This document shows, piece by piece, positions 44,985 to 55,000 of a DNA stretch of 55,000 bases (the first letter of the stretch is position 1; every line of letters starts with the position of its first letter). Source of the DNA: Tubiluchus corallicola (Eukaryota; Priapulida; Priapulimorpha; Priapulimorphida; Tubiluchidae). The translations under genes were made by a program, and so were the position numbers. The stretch spans positions 1-55,000 of the forward strand of contig JAQGDQ010000708.1 of the NCBI GenBank assembly GCA_030141605.1, in the 5' to 3' direction. Below the pieces are notes generated by a model that was given only the letters and a program-made list of their open reading frames with translations, was not told the DNA's origin and made no database searches.

Positions 44985-45178
44985 TCATATCGTTATGTCT
45001 GTGAAAAGGTGTGCTAGATGGGCTCCTACTGCAGTTTTCTCATTCTTTTCTTTTCAGGTTTACGTACAGGAACAACCATGTATTATTAGTGGTTGTGCTA
45101 GATGGGCACCTAGTGCAATTTTCTCATTCATTCTTTTCCTTTCAGGTTTACGTACAGGAACAACCATGTATTGTTAGT
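44985..45178 (+). repeat. Two-copy tandem duplication with acceptor-like sequence
   Basis: About 97 bases occur twice: GTGCTAGATGGGC, a pyrimidine tract ending TTTTCAG, then GTTTACGTACAGGAACAACC. The tract plus AG looks like a 3' splice site, but the following frames stop quickly. Confidence 0.75.
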
Positions 45179-45664
45179 GGGCTCTGAATCTCCATTCTAC
45201 TACCAACCAAACGTGACAATGAAGGCACAACAATTGTAGCATTAGCAGTAGGAATAAATGACCGTCGAGTAGCCTGGCTGCCCGATAGGTCGGGAATTAT
45301 GCAACTCGTTGTGACGCTCACAAAAAATTACAGAATAATATCAAACAAACGTAAATAAAAAATGTTTTTGCTACTTTATATCATGAAAATAAATCTGTTT
45401 TTACCTTTTGCATTGTGAAATGACATTAAATATTCTAATGTTCATTACTAGATCAAAGGCAAAAACATTGCAGTGACAGTCTAGTAAATTATGTCAATTT
45501 CTCAAACTAACATCAACCTGATCAGATATCGTTTCGTTTTAATAAATTTTACAGTAATTGATTTTTGTTTTCGATTTTGCTTGCTGGCTACATAGTTTTA
45601 ATAACACAATAATACCTGTGATGCATCTAGATGTGGTGTATCTAAAGAAAGCTTAAATTCTATG
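45179..45664. other. Unassigned stretch
   Basis: AT-rich, no gene recognised. Confidence 0.3.
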
Positions 45665-45775
45665 TGCTTGTCACGTGATAAAGGCATGCTTGTCACGTGA
45701 TATATACATGCTTGTCACGTGATATAGGTATGCTTGTCGCGTGATATAGGCGTTCTTGTCACGTGATATAGGCAA
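45665..45775 (+). repeat. Short tandem array of CACGTG E-boxes
   Basis: Five copies of about 21 bases around CTTGTCACGTGATATA. Four keep CACGTG; the fourth unit reads CGCGTG. GTCACGTGAT is close to the TFEB/MITF-type E-box. Confidence 0.85.
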
Positions 45776-46648
45776 AGCGTTTTCCTGGTTTTCCTGTTTC
45801 AAATTTTCAACTGTAACGTCATTTTTCTTGTGTAGCAAAATACAGAGAAGAGTTATGTAATTATTGTAAAGGAATTGGGTTATGAAAATATTTTGTTGGC
45901 ATTGGGAATTGAACTCGAGACTTTTTGCTTAATGTACTTCAAATAGATCTATATGAGCTAGATGAGCAAATTTTGATCGTTTTGCTATGTAATTGGCTGT
46001 GAGTTAAAACTTGTCTTGGACTTCTAATTTGTTTATAGATCTGAATCAAAACTGTTGATTATTTGTGTTTTTTAATGCAAAAGTTGGGTAGTTAGTTTGT
46101 ACAAATCAGAATAAAGAATGTAAATATGTTAAATAATATGATAGTACTGTACTGTGTGATATATAACTTATTTGTATATCTTGAGTTGGCTTATCTTATC
46201 AGGTGTTAATAGACTGTTTTTTAATAATGGTGTGTAGATGTTTTGTTAGTAGTATGTCAATGCGTTTGCTAAACCGCTCGAGCCAAAATTCTCAAAAATG
46301 CTAAAAAAATCTTTTGGAATCTTTTAATTTATGTTTTTAAACTAACGTAACTTTCATTAGTATCAAAAATTTGCAGTTTAAATCTGGCGACTGTTAAACT
46401 TATCTGCATCGGCAACTATAGGAGATTTCCCATACTGCTGTAATGCTAGTCATTTTATGCCAAAGACTTTGACCAGTAAACCACACTGTTTCTTTGTGCA
46501 TGTGCAAATAACATTGCACATTTGAGCTTACTGTGTAATCCTGTGTACTGTAAGAGACATACAGTAATTTATGTTTTAAGTATTAAAATTTATGTTGTTA
46601 CAGTAATAAGATAAGAGTTCTTATTGAATATATGATCATGTGTAATGA
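45776..46648. other. Unassigned AT-rich stretch
   Basis: No coding sequence, RNA gene or repeat copy recognised. Confidence 0.3.
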
Positions 46649-47208
46649 TTAAAGGAAGACCGGATGATTGTGTAAGCACGAGTTCAGAATAAATAATGTT
46701 CTAAAATATTGAAAACTACAATAGCTTATTTTAAATCAAAGCTCAGATTAAATAATAATTACCTCGGATACTCAAATTTCGTTATTAAACTTTCAAAGCT
46801 ACGCGCGGCTCAGTGAATCTACTAAGATTGGCAGCGGCGCGTTTTTGTCGCGTGCGCGTGGCCGACAAATAGAAGGCGGCACCGTGATAAGCATGATCAT
46901 GAAATGCTGTGTTCGTTTCATGACGTCATATGATGTAGAGCCCATTTTCGTGACATCGTGCGTTTAAGCAGTACTGATACGTTTATGCAAATGTGCTTGA
47001 CGCGCAAGGAAAGACGCCTGCCATTGCACAAACTGTGGTTAGTTTCTGACGTAAGCGATAGCTGTGTTAGGTTGCCGTTAATTAATTTTCTAAGCTAATT
47101 ATTCAAATATAAGGAACAATTGCTAACTTTTATAGGCAAGAAAATGTTAATTTTGGACAGTAAATTGAAATGAGATTGAGTCTAAACAATCATCCGGTCT
47201 TCCTTTAA
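46649..47208. mobile_element. TTAA-element family E, complete copy
   Basis: TTAA at both ends (46649-46652, 47205-47208) and perfect 19-bp inverted termini AGGAAGACCGGATGATTGT. The interior is partly GC-rich (about 46800-46880) and has no transposase. A decayed relative is at 12540-12713. Confidence 0.88.
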
Positions 47209-47483
47209 TGCAATTTTCTTTCATTGGTGAAAATCAGAATTGTAGCGTGTCTCAGGTGTAGACATTGTTCCAGCTGTGTAAACTTTGACCAAAGAAATAA
47301 CTTTTCTGGAATATTCCTACGTTTGGCAGGGAAAAGGGTGTGAAAAGCTTTTCTAAAATAATAAAACATATTCGTCTGAAAATTGCGCCTGTTTTTGTTT
47401 GAGTTTCTAAGAAAATTCATAATATTCCAGAGAATTTTTGGAATGTCCGGTTTAAAAGCTGCCAGTGACGTCTGGTGTACATC

Positions 47484-47540
47484 ACACAAACGTACGTAAC
47501 CGGAAGTACTTGACGCGCGTAACCGGAAGTACTTGACTGT
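47484..47540 (+). repeat. Short tandem duplication with ETS-type motif
   Basis: CGTAACCGGAAGTACTTGAC occurs twice in tandem (24-base spacing). CCGGAAGT is an ETS-family consensus. Confidence 0.7.
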
Positions 47541-47787
47541 TGCCCTTTAGGAATAGTTATGGTTAACATTATCGTAAAACAATTTTAAAAACTTTTTAAG
47601 TGAGAATGATTTTGCAGTTTTTATTTCACACTTAGTTTTTATTGGCTGGACGTGTACTTCCCCCCCCCCCCAGTTGCCTTCCCTAAATTTAAGTAAAGGA
47701 AGCGCTTTTTCACAAACTTCCTGTAAACAACGAAGCTGTAGTATGTTAAACATTATTGCATTTTATCCATAATTTCAATTTGATTTG

Positions 47788-47957
47788 TTAACCCTTTCAC
47801 ACCCGTTCTATCCCGTGGGATACATGCTATATTTAGCACGCGGGCACAGGTAGAAAAAATAATTATGATGTGTAAACAAGATGGACATACTGAACAAAAG
47901 TACCATGCCAAAAAAAATTTTCTTATTAAAAAAATAATTTGGGACTGAAAGGGTTAA
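47788..47957 (+). mobile_element. TTAA-element family D, internally deleted copy
   Basis: Both TTAA ends and both termini are present, but only about 160 bases remain. It keeps the terminal sequence and the block from GTGGGATACATGCTATATTT onward, matching the right part of 39462-39927. Confidence 0.88.
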
Positions 47958-48531
47958 TAGTGTGCAATGGTGATGAAAGAGGTTTTAAAACTGAACTTAC
48001 TTGGCTTCTTTACTCGCCTTTGGGAAATTTCTCGCAAAAGTTTGCAAGTGACTGTTAGCACCTGCCATTCTTTGTCTAAACGATAACAAGTCACTTTTTT
48101 GGCTTCACAATCCTGATGTCACGTGACTAACGTTATTATGATGTCACGCCAAGTAATCTGCTTTTTGGTTTTCATTCATAAACCTAATATTTGAACAAAC
48201 TGTTATCAGTAGTTGACAGTTACGCGTGCTTTAAAGCTGCGTCCTCTTTAATAAGTGTGGCTGTTTGCTTACAGATGGCGGTATATGCATATTTGCGGAA
48301 ACGTTACAGCTTCATTGCTTTCATTATTAAATCGCGCCCGGGCAATTGCTTGACAAAAAAAAACGTTAGGGCTAACATGATAAAATAAGACTTGGGTTTT
48401 TCACGGTTCATCAAGTTAGAAGCTAGAATTCAGCACTCAGTCGTACAGTATACTCAATGTAGATAAGTGTGGTGGGATCGGAACCTAGCTAATTGTCAAG
48501 GATAGTCCTCTAACATGAAACAGTTCGACCA
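47958..48531. other. Unassigned stretch
   Basis: A 65-codon frame (48191-48388) has no recognisable similarity. Confidence 0.3.
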
Positions 48532-48915
<384 letters not shown>

Positions 48916-49208
48916 TATGAACTAGCAGAAGTGTCTCGCCTACATTGGAACGTGGACACGTCCTCCTTCGCACATGTAATATGGTTAGTATAGTGAACGA
49001 AACTGCTCCGAACGAGTATTAACCTATTGGTCGTCCATCTATTCACTTTCCAGGCTCGGTGTTGCTTAACTAGAGAACTTTTTGTTAAAGAGATGCCACA
49101 TCTCGACGATTCGTTGTTCCATAAAGGCATTAAATTTCACACTTGTGCTGGTGACATTATTCGCGTAATCCAATCATCTTAGTGACATTAAATCAAAACC
49201 TCGCCTGA

Positions 49209-49260
49209 TCACGTGACGTCAGCCATTTTTGCCTCCGGGCTCCGCCTTTAATTTGATTTA
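49209..49260. promoter_or_regulatory. Candidate regulatory site: overlapping E-box and CRE
   Basis: TCACGTGACGTCA (49209-49221) overlaps an E-box with a full CRE, followed by GCCATTTTTGCCTCCGGGCT, locally GC-rich. No neighbouring exon identified, so a chance match remains possible. Confidence 0.3.
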
Positions 49261-49689
49261 ATTATCGCTTGGTAATTTGTGCGCAGAGTCGATCCACAGC
49301 TAGGAAAAATGAAACGGTGACGTTCTGTTTGCACGTGGCATGAAGATTATTTCTATAAACAAAACACGTAGGCGTACTTGATGGAAGGTTCACAAGTACA
49401 AGGAACTTACCATGAAAATTTTCTAAGCTGTTCTAGTTTGAGGAGGAGGGAGGGGGCAATCATCTCTCTCAACACCCCTGTAATGGTAACTGCAATAGTA
49501 TATAAATGCCAGAAGACCAAATTATAGTAATTTTTACTAAAAAGTCACTAACAAAACACAAGCCAAAAGTTTCCATTTTCACACTGAGCAAACATGCAAA
49601 TACTTTCACGATGCATTTTCCAACGTTTCTGAAGTTCAAAAGAAATAAAGGTGACAGTTTTCCTTTTGTAAACATGTTTATCAAAATTG

Positions 49690-50335
49690 TTATATCACAC
49701 TGTAATGTTGTCTTTCACATACTGCTGTTCACACCGTAATGTTGTCTTTCGCATACTGCTGTTCACACCGTAATGTTGTCTTTCGCACACTGTTGTTCAC
49801 ACTGTAATGTTGTCTTTCACATACTGCTGTTCACACTGTAATGTTGTCTTTAACACACTGCTGTTCACACTGTACTGTTGTCTTTCACATACTGCTGTTC
49901 ACATTGTAATGTTGTCTTTCACATACTGCTGTTCACACTGTAATGTTGTCTTTCACATGCTACTGTTCACACTGTAATGTTGCCTTTCTCATACTGCTGT
50001 TCACACTGTAATGTTGCCTTTCACATACTGCTGTTCACACTGTAATGTTGTCTTTCACATACTGCTGTTCACACTGTAATGTTGTCTTTCACATACTGCT
50101 GTTCACACTCTAATGTTGTCTTTCTCATACTGCTGTTCACACTGTAATGTTGTCTTTCACATACTGCTGTTCACACTGTAATGTTGTCTTTCACATACTG
50201 CTGTTCACACTGTAATGTTGTCTTTCACATACCGCTGTTCACACTGTAATGTTGTCTTTCACATACTGCTGTTCACACTGTAATGTTGTCTTTCACATAC
50301 TGCTGTTCACACTGTTATGTTGCCTTTCACATAGT
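49690..50335 (+). repeat. 34-bp minisatellite, about 19 units
   Basis: Unit TGTAATGTTGTCTTTCACAT plus ACTGCTGTTCACAC; period 34, substitutions only. Confidence 0.95.
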
Positions 50336-50384
50336 AATTTCATATATATCTTTCATATTTTAATTCAGAATTTACATATCCACG

Positions 50385-50603
50385 GTCATATTAATTAAAT
50401 CATAGTTTTTTTCATTTTTTGTGCATAGTTGTAAATATGTTTGATTTTATTCGTCGTTACTTTCCATTACTGCACAGTAGTTTAGATTGCACTGACGCAT
50501 TTGCCTTTAGCAGTGTAAGTTTTTATTAACTAACACTGATTGATCATCTCTGTAAAGTTTTTATCTGTGATTATCAATGTATTTTAATGGCAAATAAAGA
50601 TAT

Positions 50604-50635
<32 letters not shown>

Positions 50636-50636
50636 C
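50385..50636 (+). mobile_element. LINE 3' UTR copy with AT tail, plus strand
   Basis: Reverse-complement relative of 30651-30880, ending GGCAAATAAAGATATTATAT and an AT run (about 50601-50636). Confidence 0.8.
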
Positions 50637-50939
50637 TATCGTTGCCTTAAAAGGATGTGAATATTACAGTGTATTACATATAACTGTGGTAACACACGTA
50701 TACGGCTAAACTACTACTTGTTATCTACATGAGACTGGAACTACTGTACATATTAGCAGCCTGTATATGCAATACCAAAAGACGTTGGCGAATGGGCAAC
50801 CACATAATTGTATTTATAAAGTAGTACTGTAGATTTAATTTTTACTGCAAGCTGTTGCCACAAAGGAATGTGAACAAGATAAAGAAGGAATTGATTTGCG
50901 AACAAAAAAGCTCTTTACCTCAGCTCTAGAAAAGAAAAT

Positions 50940-51320
50940 GATTATTATTTAAAATATTTTCACTAATTGGTAAAATGTCGCAGACTCCAGGGTGCACCGC
51001 TCACTAACCAAAAAACGTATTTTTAATCTTATTGACAAGATACAGTAATTTTAAATTTTATTTAGTTAGTGATTTGTGCGCTACGAATGCTCTGATTATT
51101 TTTTCAAACTTTACAAAATGTTATCTAAACTTGTTTCAAATGACCTGTCGTCAAAATCGCTGCGCGCAATGGTCATCGCGGGAGTTTAAATTTACATGTT
51201 TTACATAGTGTTACTGCCGATTGAAGTCCTGTATGCAAAAAGGCTGTACGTAAGTGATATAAAATTTCAAAACGAATTTTTTAAAGCTTTATGTTTATAA
51301 AGGATTTTCTTGTGCTTTAA
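50940..51320 (-). repeat. Dispersed repeat family J, copy 2
   Basis: Inverted partner of 41837-42210. Confidence 0.75.
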
Positions 51321-51930
51321 GAAAGGGTCACGTAAGTTTGCAAAATCTCTTCTCTTTTCATTTACATCTGGTTTAGTTGTCATTGATTTGGTAGAAACTT
51401 AATATAATTAACTATCTGCGAGGATAAACCTATCCTACACAATGTAAACATTTGCCTTGTGCTTCGTATTGCGTTTTACCTGCATGAATGGGCTTCCCCT
51501 GTCACGAGGAAGGAAGCATTATTTTATGTAAATGAACAGAATGGAGAAAATAACGTTTCACGCACTCGTGAGCAGACACTAATTCGTGTTGATGGTTTAG
51601 AGATGGTTTTTATTCTGCTGCCTCATCAGCTGCTGAACTGATTCCAAGAAGTATGACATCATGGAAGACAGCAAGGGGAGTGTGCATGTCAAATGTTAAA
51701 GCGAAATTGGAATCCAAGACTGGAAAAATTTCCTGGAAATAAGTCTGGAGTGTGGTAATCGTTGATGGTAAACTTTAAGACAATAGGGAAGTCAAAAGTA
51801 CGAAAACTTCTGGGAAATGAACGTACAATATTTAAACATTAAAATATTATTTGGGTCTACCACTAAACCACTATTTGGATCTAACATTAGATTATTCCAT
51901 TAAGCACCCAATAAGCCTGTCCAGAGTTTC
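51321..51930. other. Unassigned stretch
   Basis: A 60-codon frame (51459-51641) has no recognised domain and no splice context; not called. Confidence 0.3.
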
Positions 51931-51933
51931 GTT

Positions 51934-52147
51934 CTGCGCACGCGCAGTTGGGGTGGATCAAAGATAAGTGCACCACAGCAACGGGTCTTAACTACCGCCC
52001 TCACGTGACATGTGGGTAAAGCAAAGCCGTCTGCCACACCAGTTCAGTAACTTCAGTTTACGTGGACTTCACCTAATTGCGCATTAGTCTTTACGAAGAA
52101 TGATTTGCTAGCAGGATCTTGTTTGGGAAGAAGAAAAAATGAACTAG
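51934..52147 (+). promoter_or_regulatory. Candidate promoter and non-coding first exon
   Basis: TGCGCACGCGCAG (51934-51946) is close to the palindromic NRF-1 consensus; TCACGTGA follows at 52001-52008; about 140 bases on, AACTAG|GTAAGG (52147/52148) is a strong splice donor. An ATG just before the donor (ATGAACTAG) stops at once, so the exon would be untranslated. No second exon was identified downstream. Confidence 0.4.
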
Positions 52148-52397
52148 GTAAGGTTCTAGCTAGCTGTTAAAACTGTTACTATTACAACACCATGGGCTAC
52201 GAGGCTTTGTCAGAGTACACAAATGCGTTTTAGGTACACTTAACCTTTGACATTTCCACGATCATCATCAATCGCTGGAGCTGTGAAAAGGCTTATTAGA
52301 TCTGCTTAGAACAATACAGAAGGCAAACACCAAACAAATTTGTCAGAACTATGTTTACAATATGGGCATTATTGAAATGACGTTGGAGTCAAAAAGG

Positions 52398-52696
52398 GGA
52401 GTGGAGCCCCGAAGACGGACCAGTGCAGCATGCTCATTGACTCGGGCAGCTCCTGCAGCCAACCTGGTGCCAAACGTATCGCTCCGCTTTCCTTTGTACT
52501 ACACCAGGGGGGAAGAGAGGGGGTTCCTGTTGTCTGGGCAACTCAGGATCTCCATACACCTTGCCCAGGCGTGCGCCCTGGAGACGTTCAAGGATCGGAC
52601 TGCTCAGTCACAATCGAAGCTGCAGCTCCATCAATGTGATCAATAACTGACTCTCTTGCCGCACACTCCATTGTCTTCCGAGACGGAAGGATGCCA
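52398..52696 (+). repeat. Dispersed repeat family I, copy 2
   Basis: Inverted partner of 34794-35089 at high similarity; contains CAGCCAACCTGGTGCCAAAC and TTGCCCAGGCGTGCGCCCTG. Confidence 0.75.
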
Positions 52697-53125
52697 ACAA
52701 CAATAACAAAAAAGGATATCAGCAACGTTAACATAAATCGTAATGTTGTAAAAATTGGAACAATACTACTGTGAAATATTAAGAAGAAAATTGTTGGAAC
52801 AGAGCCAAAGGTGCGTAAAACATCAGAACAACTTTGCCTCAAGTACTTAAAGAAAGAAAAATTTGGAATATAGCCTTCCGTTGTGAGCAAAGTTTGAGGA
52901 ATGTGGATCCTCAATGCAGCAATTAGATAAACTTGGCGTTGAACAATAAAACAGCATTGGAATACCAACTGAGCCTTTGAAATAACTTTGGAGTAAAATG
53001 TGGGAAAGTGTTGAACTCTTTACCTTTGCGGCGTTACGGTAGTAGAACTTATAGAGTCAGTTTGCTGTCACTACGAAACAGTTCTGCCTACAAAATCGCC
53101 AATAGTGGGACAACATTTCGAGGAG
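52697..53125. other. Unassigned stretch
   Basis: Nothing recognised. Confidence 0.3.
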
Positions 53126-53852
53126 TACTATAGTAGTAGTAGTACCTTAGTAGTAATAGTCTATAGTAGCAGCAGTAGTAGTAGTACCTTAGTAGTATCA
53201 GTACTATAGTATTAGTAGTACCTTAGTAGTATTAGTAACATCGTAGTAGTAGTAGTACCGTACTAGTACTGGTACTATAGTAGTAATAGTAGTAGTAGTA
53301 CCTTAGTAGTATTAGTACTATAGTAGTAGTAGCTTAGTAGTGCTAATGCTATAGTAGTAGTTGTTGTACCTTAGTAGTATTAGTTCTATAGTGGTAGTAT
53401 CTTAGTAGTATTAGTACTATTGCAGTATTAGTACTATAGTATTAGTAGCTTAGTTGTACTAATGCTATAGTAGTAGTACATTAGTAGTATTAGTACTATA
53501 GTAGTAGTAGCTTAGTAGTACTAATACTATTGTAGTAGTACATTAGTAGTAGTAGTAGCTTAGTAGTACTAATACTATAGTAGTAGTTAATTGGTAGTAT
53601 TAGTACTATAGTATTAGTAGCTTAGTAGTACTAATACTATAGTAGTAGTACATTAGTAGTATTAGTACTATAGTGTTAGTAGCTTAGTAGTTCTAATACT
53701 ATTGTAGCAGTACATTAGTAGTATTAGCGCTATAGTGTTAGTAGCTTAGTAGTACTAATACTACAGTAGTAGTACGTTAGTAGTATTAGTACTATAGTAG
53801 TAGTAGCTTAGTAGTACTAATACTATAGTAGTAGTATATTAGTAGTATTGGT
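53126..53852 (+). repeat. TAG-type trinucleotide satellite
   Basis: About 730 bases of TAG/TAC triplets arranged in longer units of the type TTAGTAGTATTAGTACTATA; many short palindromes (AGTACT, TACTATAGTA). Confidence 0.93.
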
Positions 53853-54835
53853 AAGTGACAACTAACAGTGGGGGAACATGCAGTTGAAAACTAACAGAAA
53901 TTTTGATGGAAGTTAGGTATACAAAACTAGATGCAAACACCACAAATATGTGGTAAATGTGGTAAATACTAAAAGTAGATTGGGATAAAACTAAAATGGA
54001 CTTTGCCAAATGTTGCTGCCATTAGTATGGTCAATTTGCAGACTTATCCCAACAAATCGCAAGAAAGGGTCTTGCAGTATTTGGTCCAGAGAATAACATG
54101 TCCAAATTAGGCCGAAATTTGAACACCGCAAAAGGCCTAATCATGACGTCAAAAAAGATGGCCGCCATTTGACCATTATGAATGGGTATTTAGTCTACAG
54201 GAATAATGAAAAAAAAATGCTCATTTTGATTCAAAAGCATGAAACTTTACACAGTGCTGCAGCTTGTAAAGATGATTAATTTTGATTGTGGAGTCAATCG
54301 AAATTCGTGCAATATGGCCACAATTTTGAAGATGGCTGACAATATGACTGTTGCTAGCTTATAAAGGCTATCAGAGGATACAAGATGATGATTTTGATGC
54401 GTAAATATAGGTTTTCAAGATCAGGGAAGACATCTGATGCTGAAGTGCCCCTATGATATCACCCCATTTCAAAATGTTGAAATATTGGCTCTACTAATAT
54501 TGACAAAAATTTCACCTCCTACGAAAATTTTACTTCCCACGAATTTCGCAGACGTCTTTCCACAAGAAAGACTACGGTCAATTAAAGCAAATTTCAATTA
54601 AATATAATGAAACGATACTAACCTTTAAACGCAATCATATAAACAATTTCATTGCGCTTAATTTAATTTTCACATGAAAAACGTGGCTTCCATGTAGATC
54701 CTGTTACACATTTGTGAGCAACATGTAATTGAATCACGAATCCAAGCTTTATAGTTTGCAATGCTTACAACTTACTGACTTTATGAACAAGTTTCAATGC
54801 AGCAAAACGTTGAAATATATTCAACATCGTCATCG
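53853..54835. other. Unassigned stretch with CRE/YY1-like cluster
   Basis: ATGACGTCA followed by AAGATGGCCGCCATTTG at about 54142-54170, and a weaker AAGATGGCTGAC near 54331. No exon recognised. Confidence 0.3.
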
Positions 54836-55000
54836 CAACTGTAATCATCATCATCGTCGTCATCATCATCATCGTCACCGTCATAGAAATCATCATCGTG
54901 ATCAGCATCGTCATCATCATCGTCATCTTTATCACCATCATCATCATCATCGTCATCATCATCATAATCGTCGTCGTCATCATCATCGTCATCATCATCA
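54836..55000. repeat. ATC/GTC trinucleotide repeat running off the window end
   Basis: Degenerate ATC, GTC and ACC triplets to the last base; the Met/Thr-rich minus-strand frame is an artefact. Confidence 0.9.

Noticed and set aside
44985-45178. Duplicated exon (pyrimidine tract plus TTTTCAG in each copy)
   Set aside because: Frames after the AG stop within about 13 codons, there is no matching donor, and no similarity to a known protein.
48191-48388. 65-codon frame after a CTTACAG-like acceptor region
   Set aside because: No similarity recognised, ends in poly-Lys from an A run, no supporting neighbours.

Overview
The window is nuclear DNA of an animal: AT-rich, intron-containing and crowded with transposon remnants and tandem repeats. 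The gene families and the repeat style (TTAA, hAT and pogo-like MITEs, tRNA-headed SINEs, LINE tails ending in short tandem repeats) fit a lophotrochozoan, most likely a mollusc. That placement is inference. Nothing prokaryotic is present and there is no CRISPR array.

Three protein genes can be supported. (1) At 805-1787 (+) lies the terminal exon of a carbohydrate (HNK-1/chondroitin-type) sulfotransferase, bracketed by two direct copies of a tRNA-headed SINE-like repeat. (2) At 5647-17212 (+) I reconstruct eight exons of a GT13-family glycosyltransferase closest to POMGNT1. All seven introns obey GT-AG and the reading frame is continuous (about 396 residues), but the 5' exons for the membrane anchor, stem and first strands of the GT-A fold were not found. 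Two residues expected in the active centre are changed. (3) At 25571-27439 (-) lies a single-exon, 622-residue cadherin-repeat membrane protein with a minimal cytoplasmic tail; a decayed fragment of a paralogue sits just upstream. The first two products would act in the Golgi on glycans and the third at the cell surface. A functional link among them is only inference from proximity.

Layout: 1-2.8 kb sulfotransferase exon with SINE copies; 2.8-5.6 kb intergenic or intronic MITEs; 5.6-17.2 kb GT13 gene, whose introns hold hAT, TTAA and pogo-like elements, LINE remnants and three minisatellites, one of which repeats a 3' splice site four times; 17.4-18.4 kb hexanucleotide array rich in GTAAGT; 19.4-20.9 kb 59-bp satellite with higher-order structure; 21.4-25.1 kb inverted repeats, a SINE and a TTAA element; 25.6-27.9 kb cadherin gene and relic; 28-55 kb essentially gene-free, built of dispersed repeats (many with a second copy elsewhere in the window), reverse-transcriptase relics, and 26-, 27-, 31-, 34- and 48-bp minisatellites, with one candidate promoter/first exon near 51.9-52.15 kb.

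The most useful observations are the GT13 homologue with altered active-site residues, the intronic 166-bp array that copies the splice acceptor together with nuclear-receptor-type motifs, the GTAAGT array directly downstream of the same gene, the perfect 147-bp inverted repeat, and several TIR elements with target-site duplications that can be read directly.
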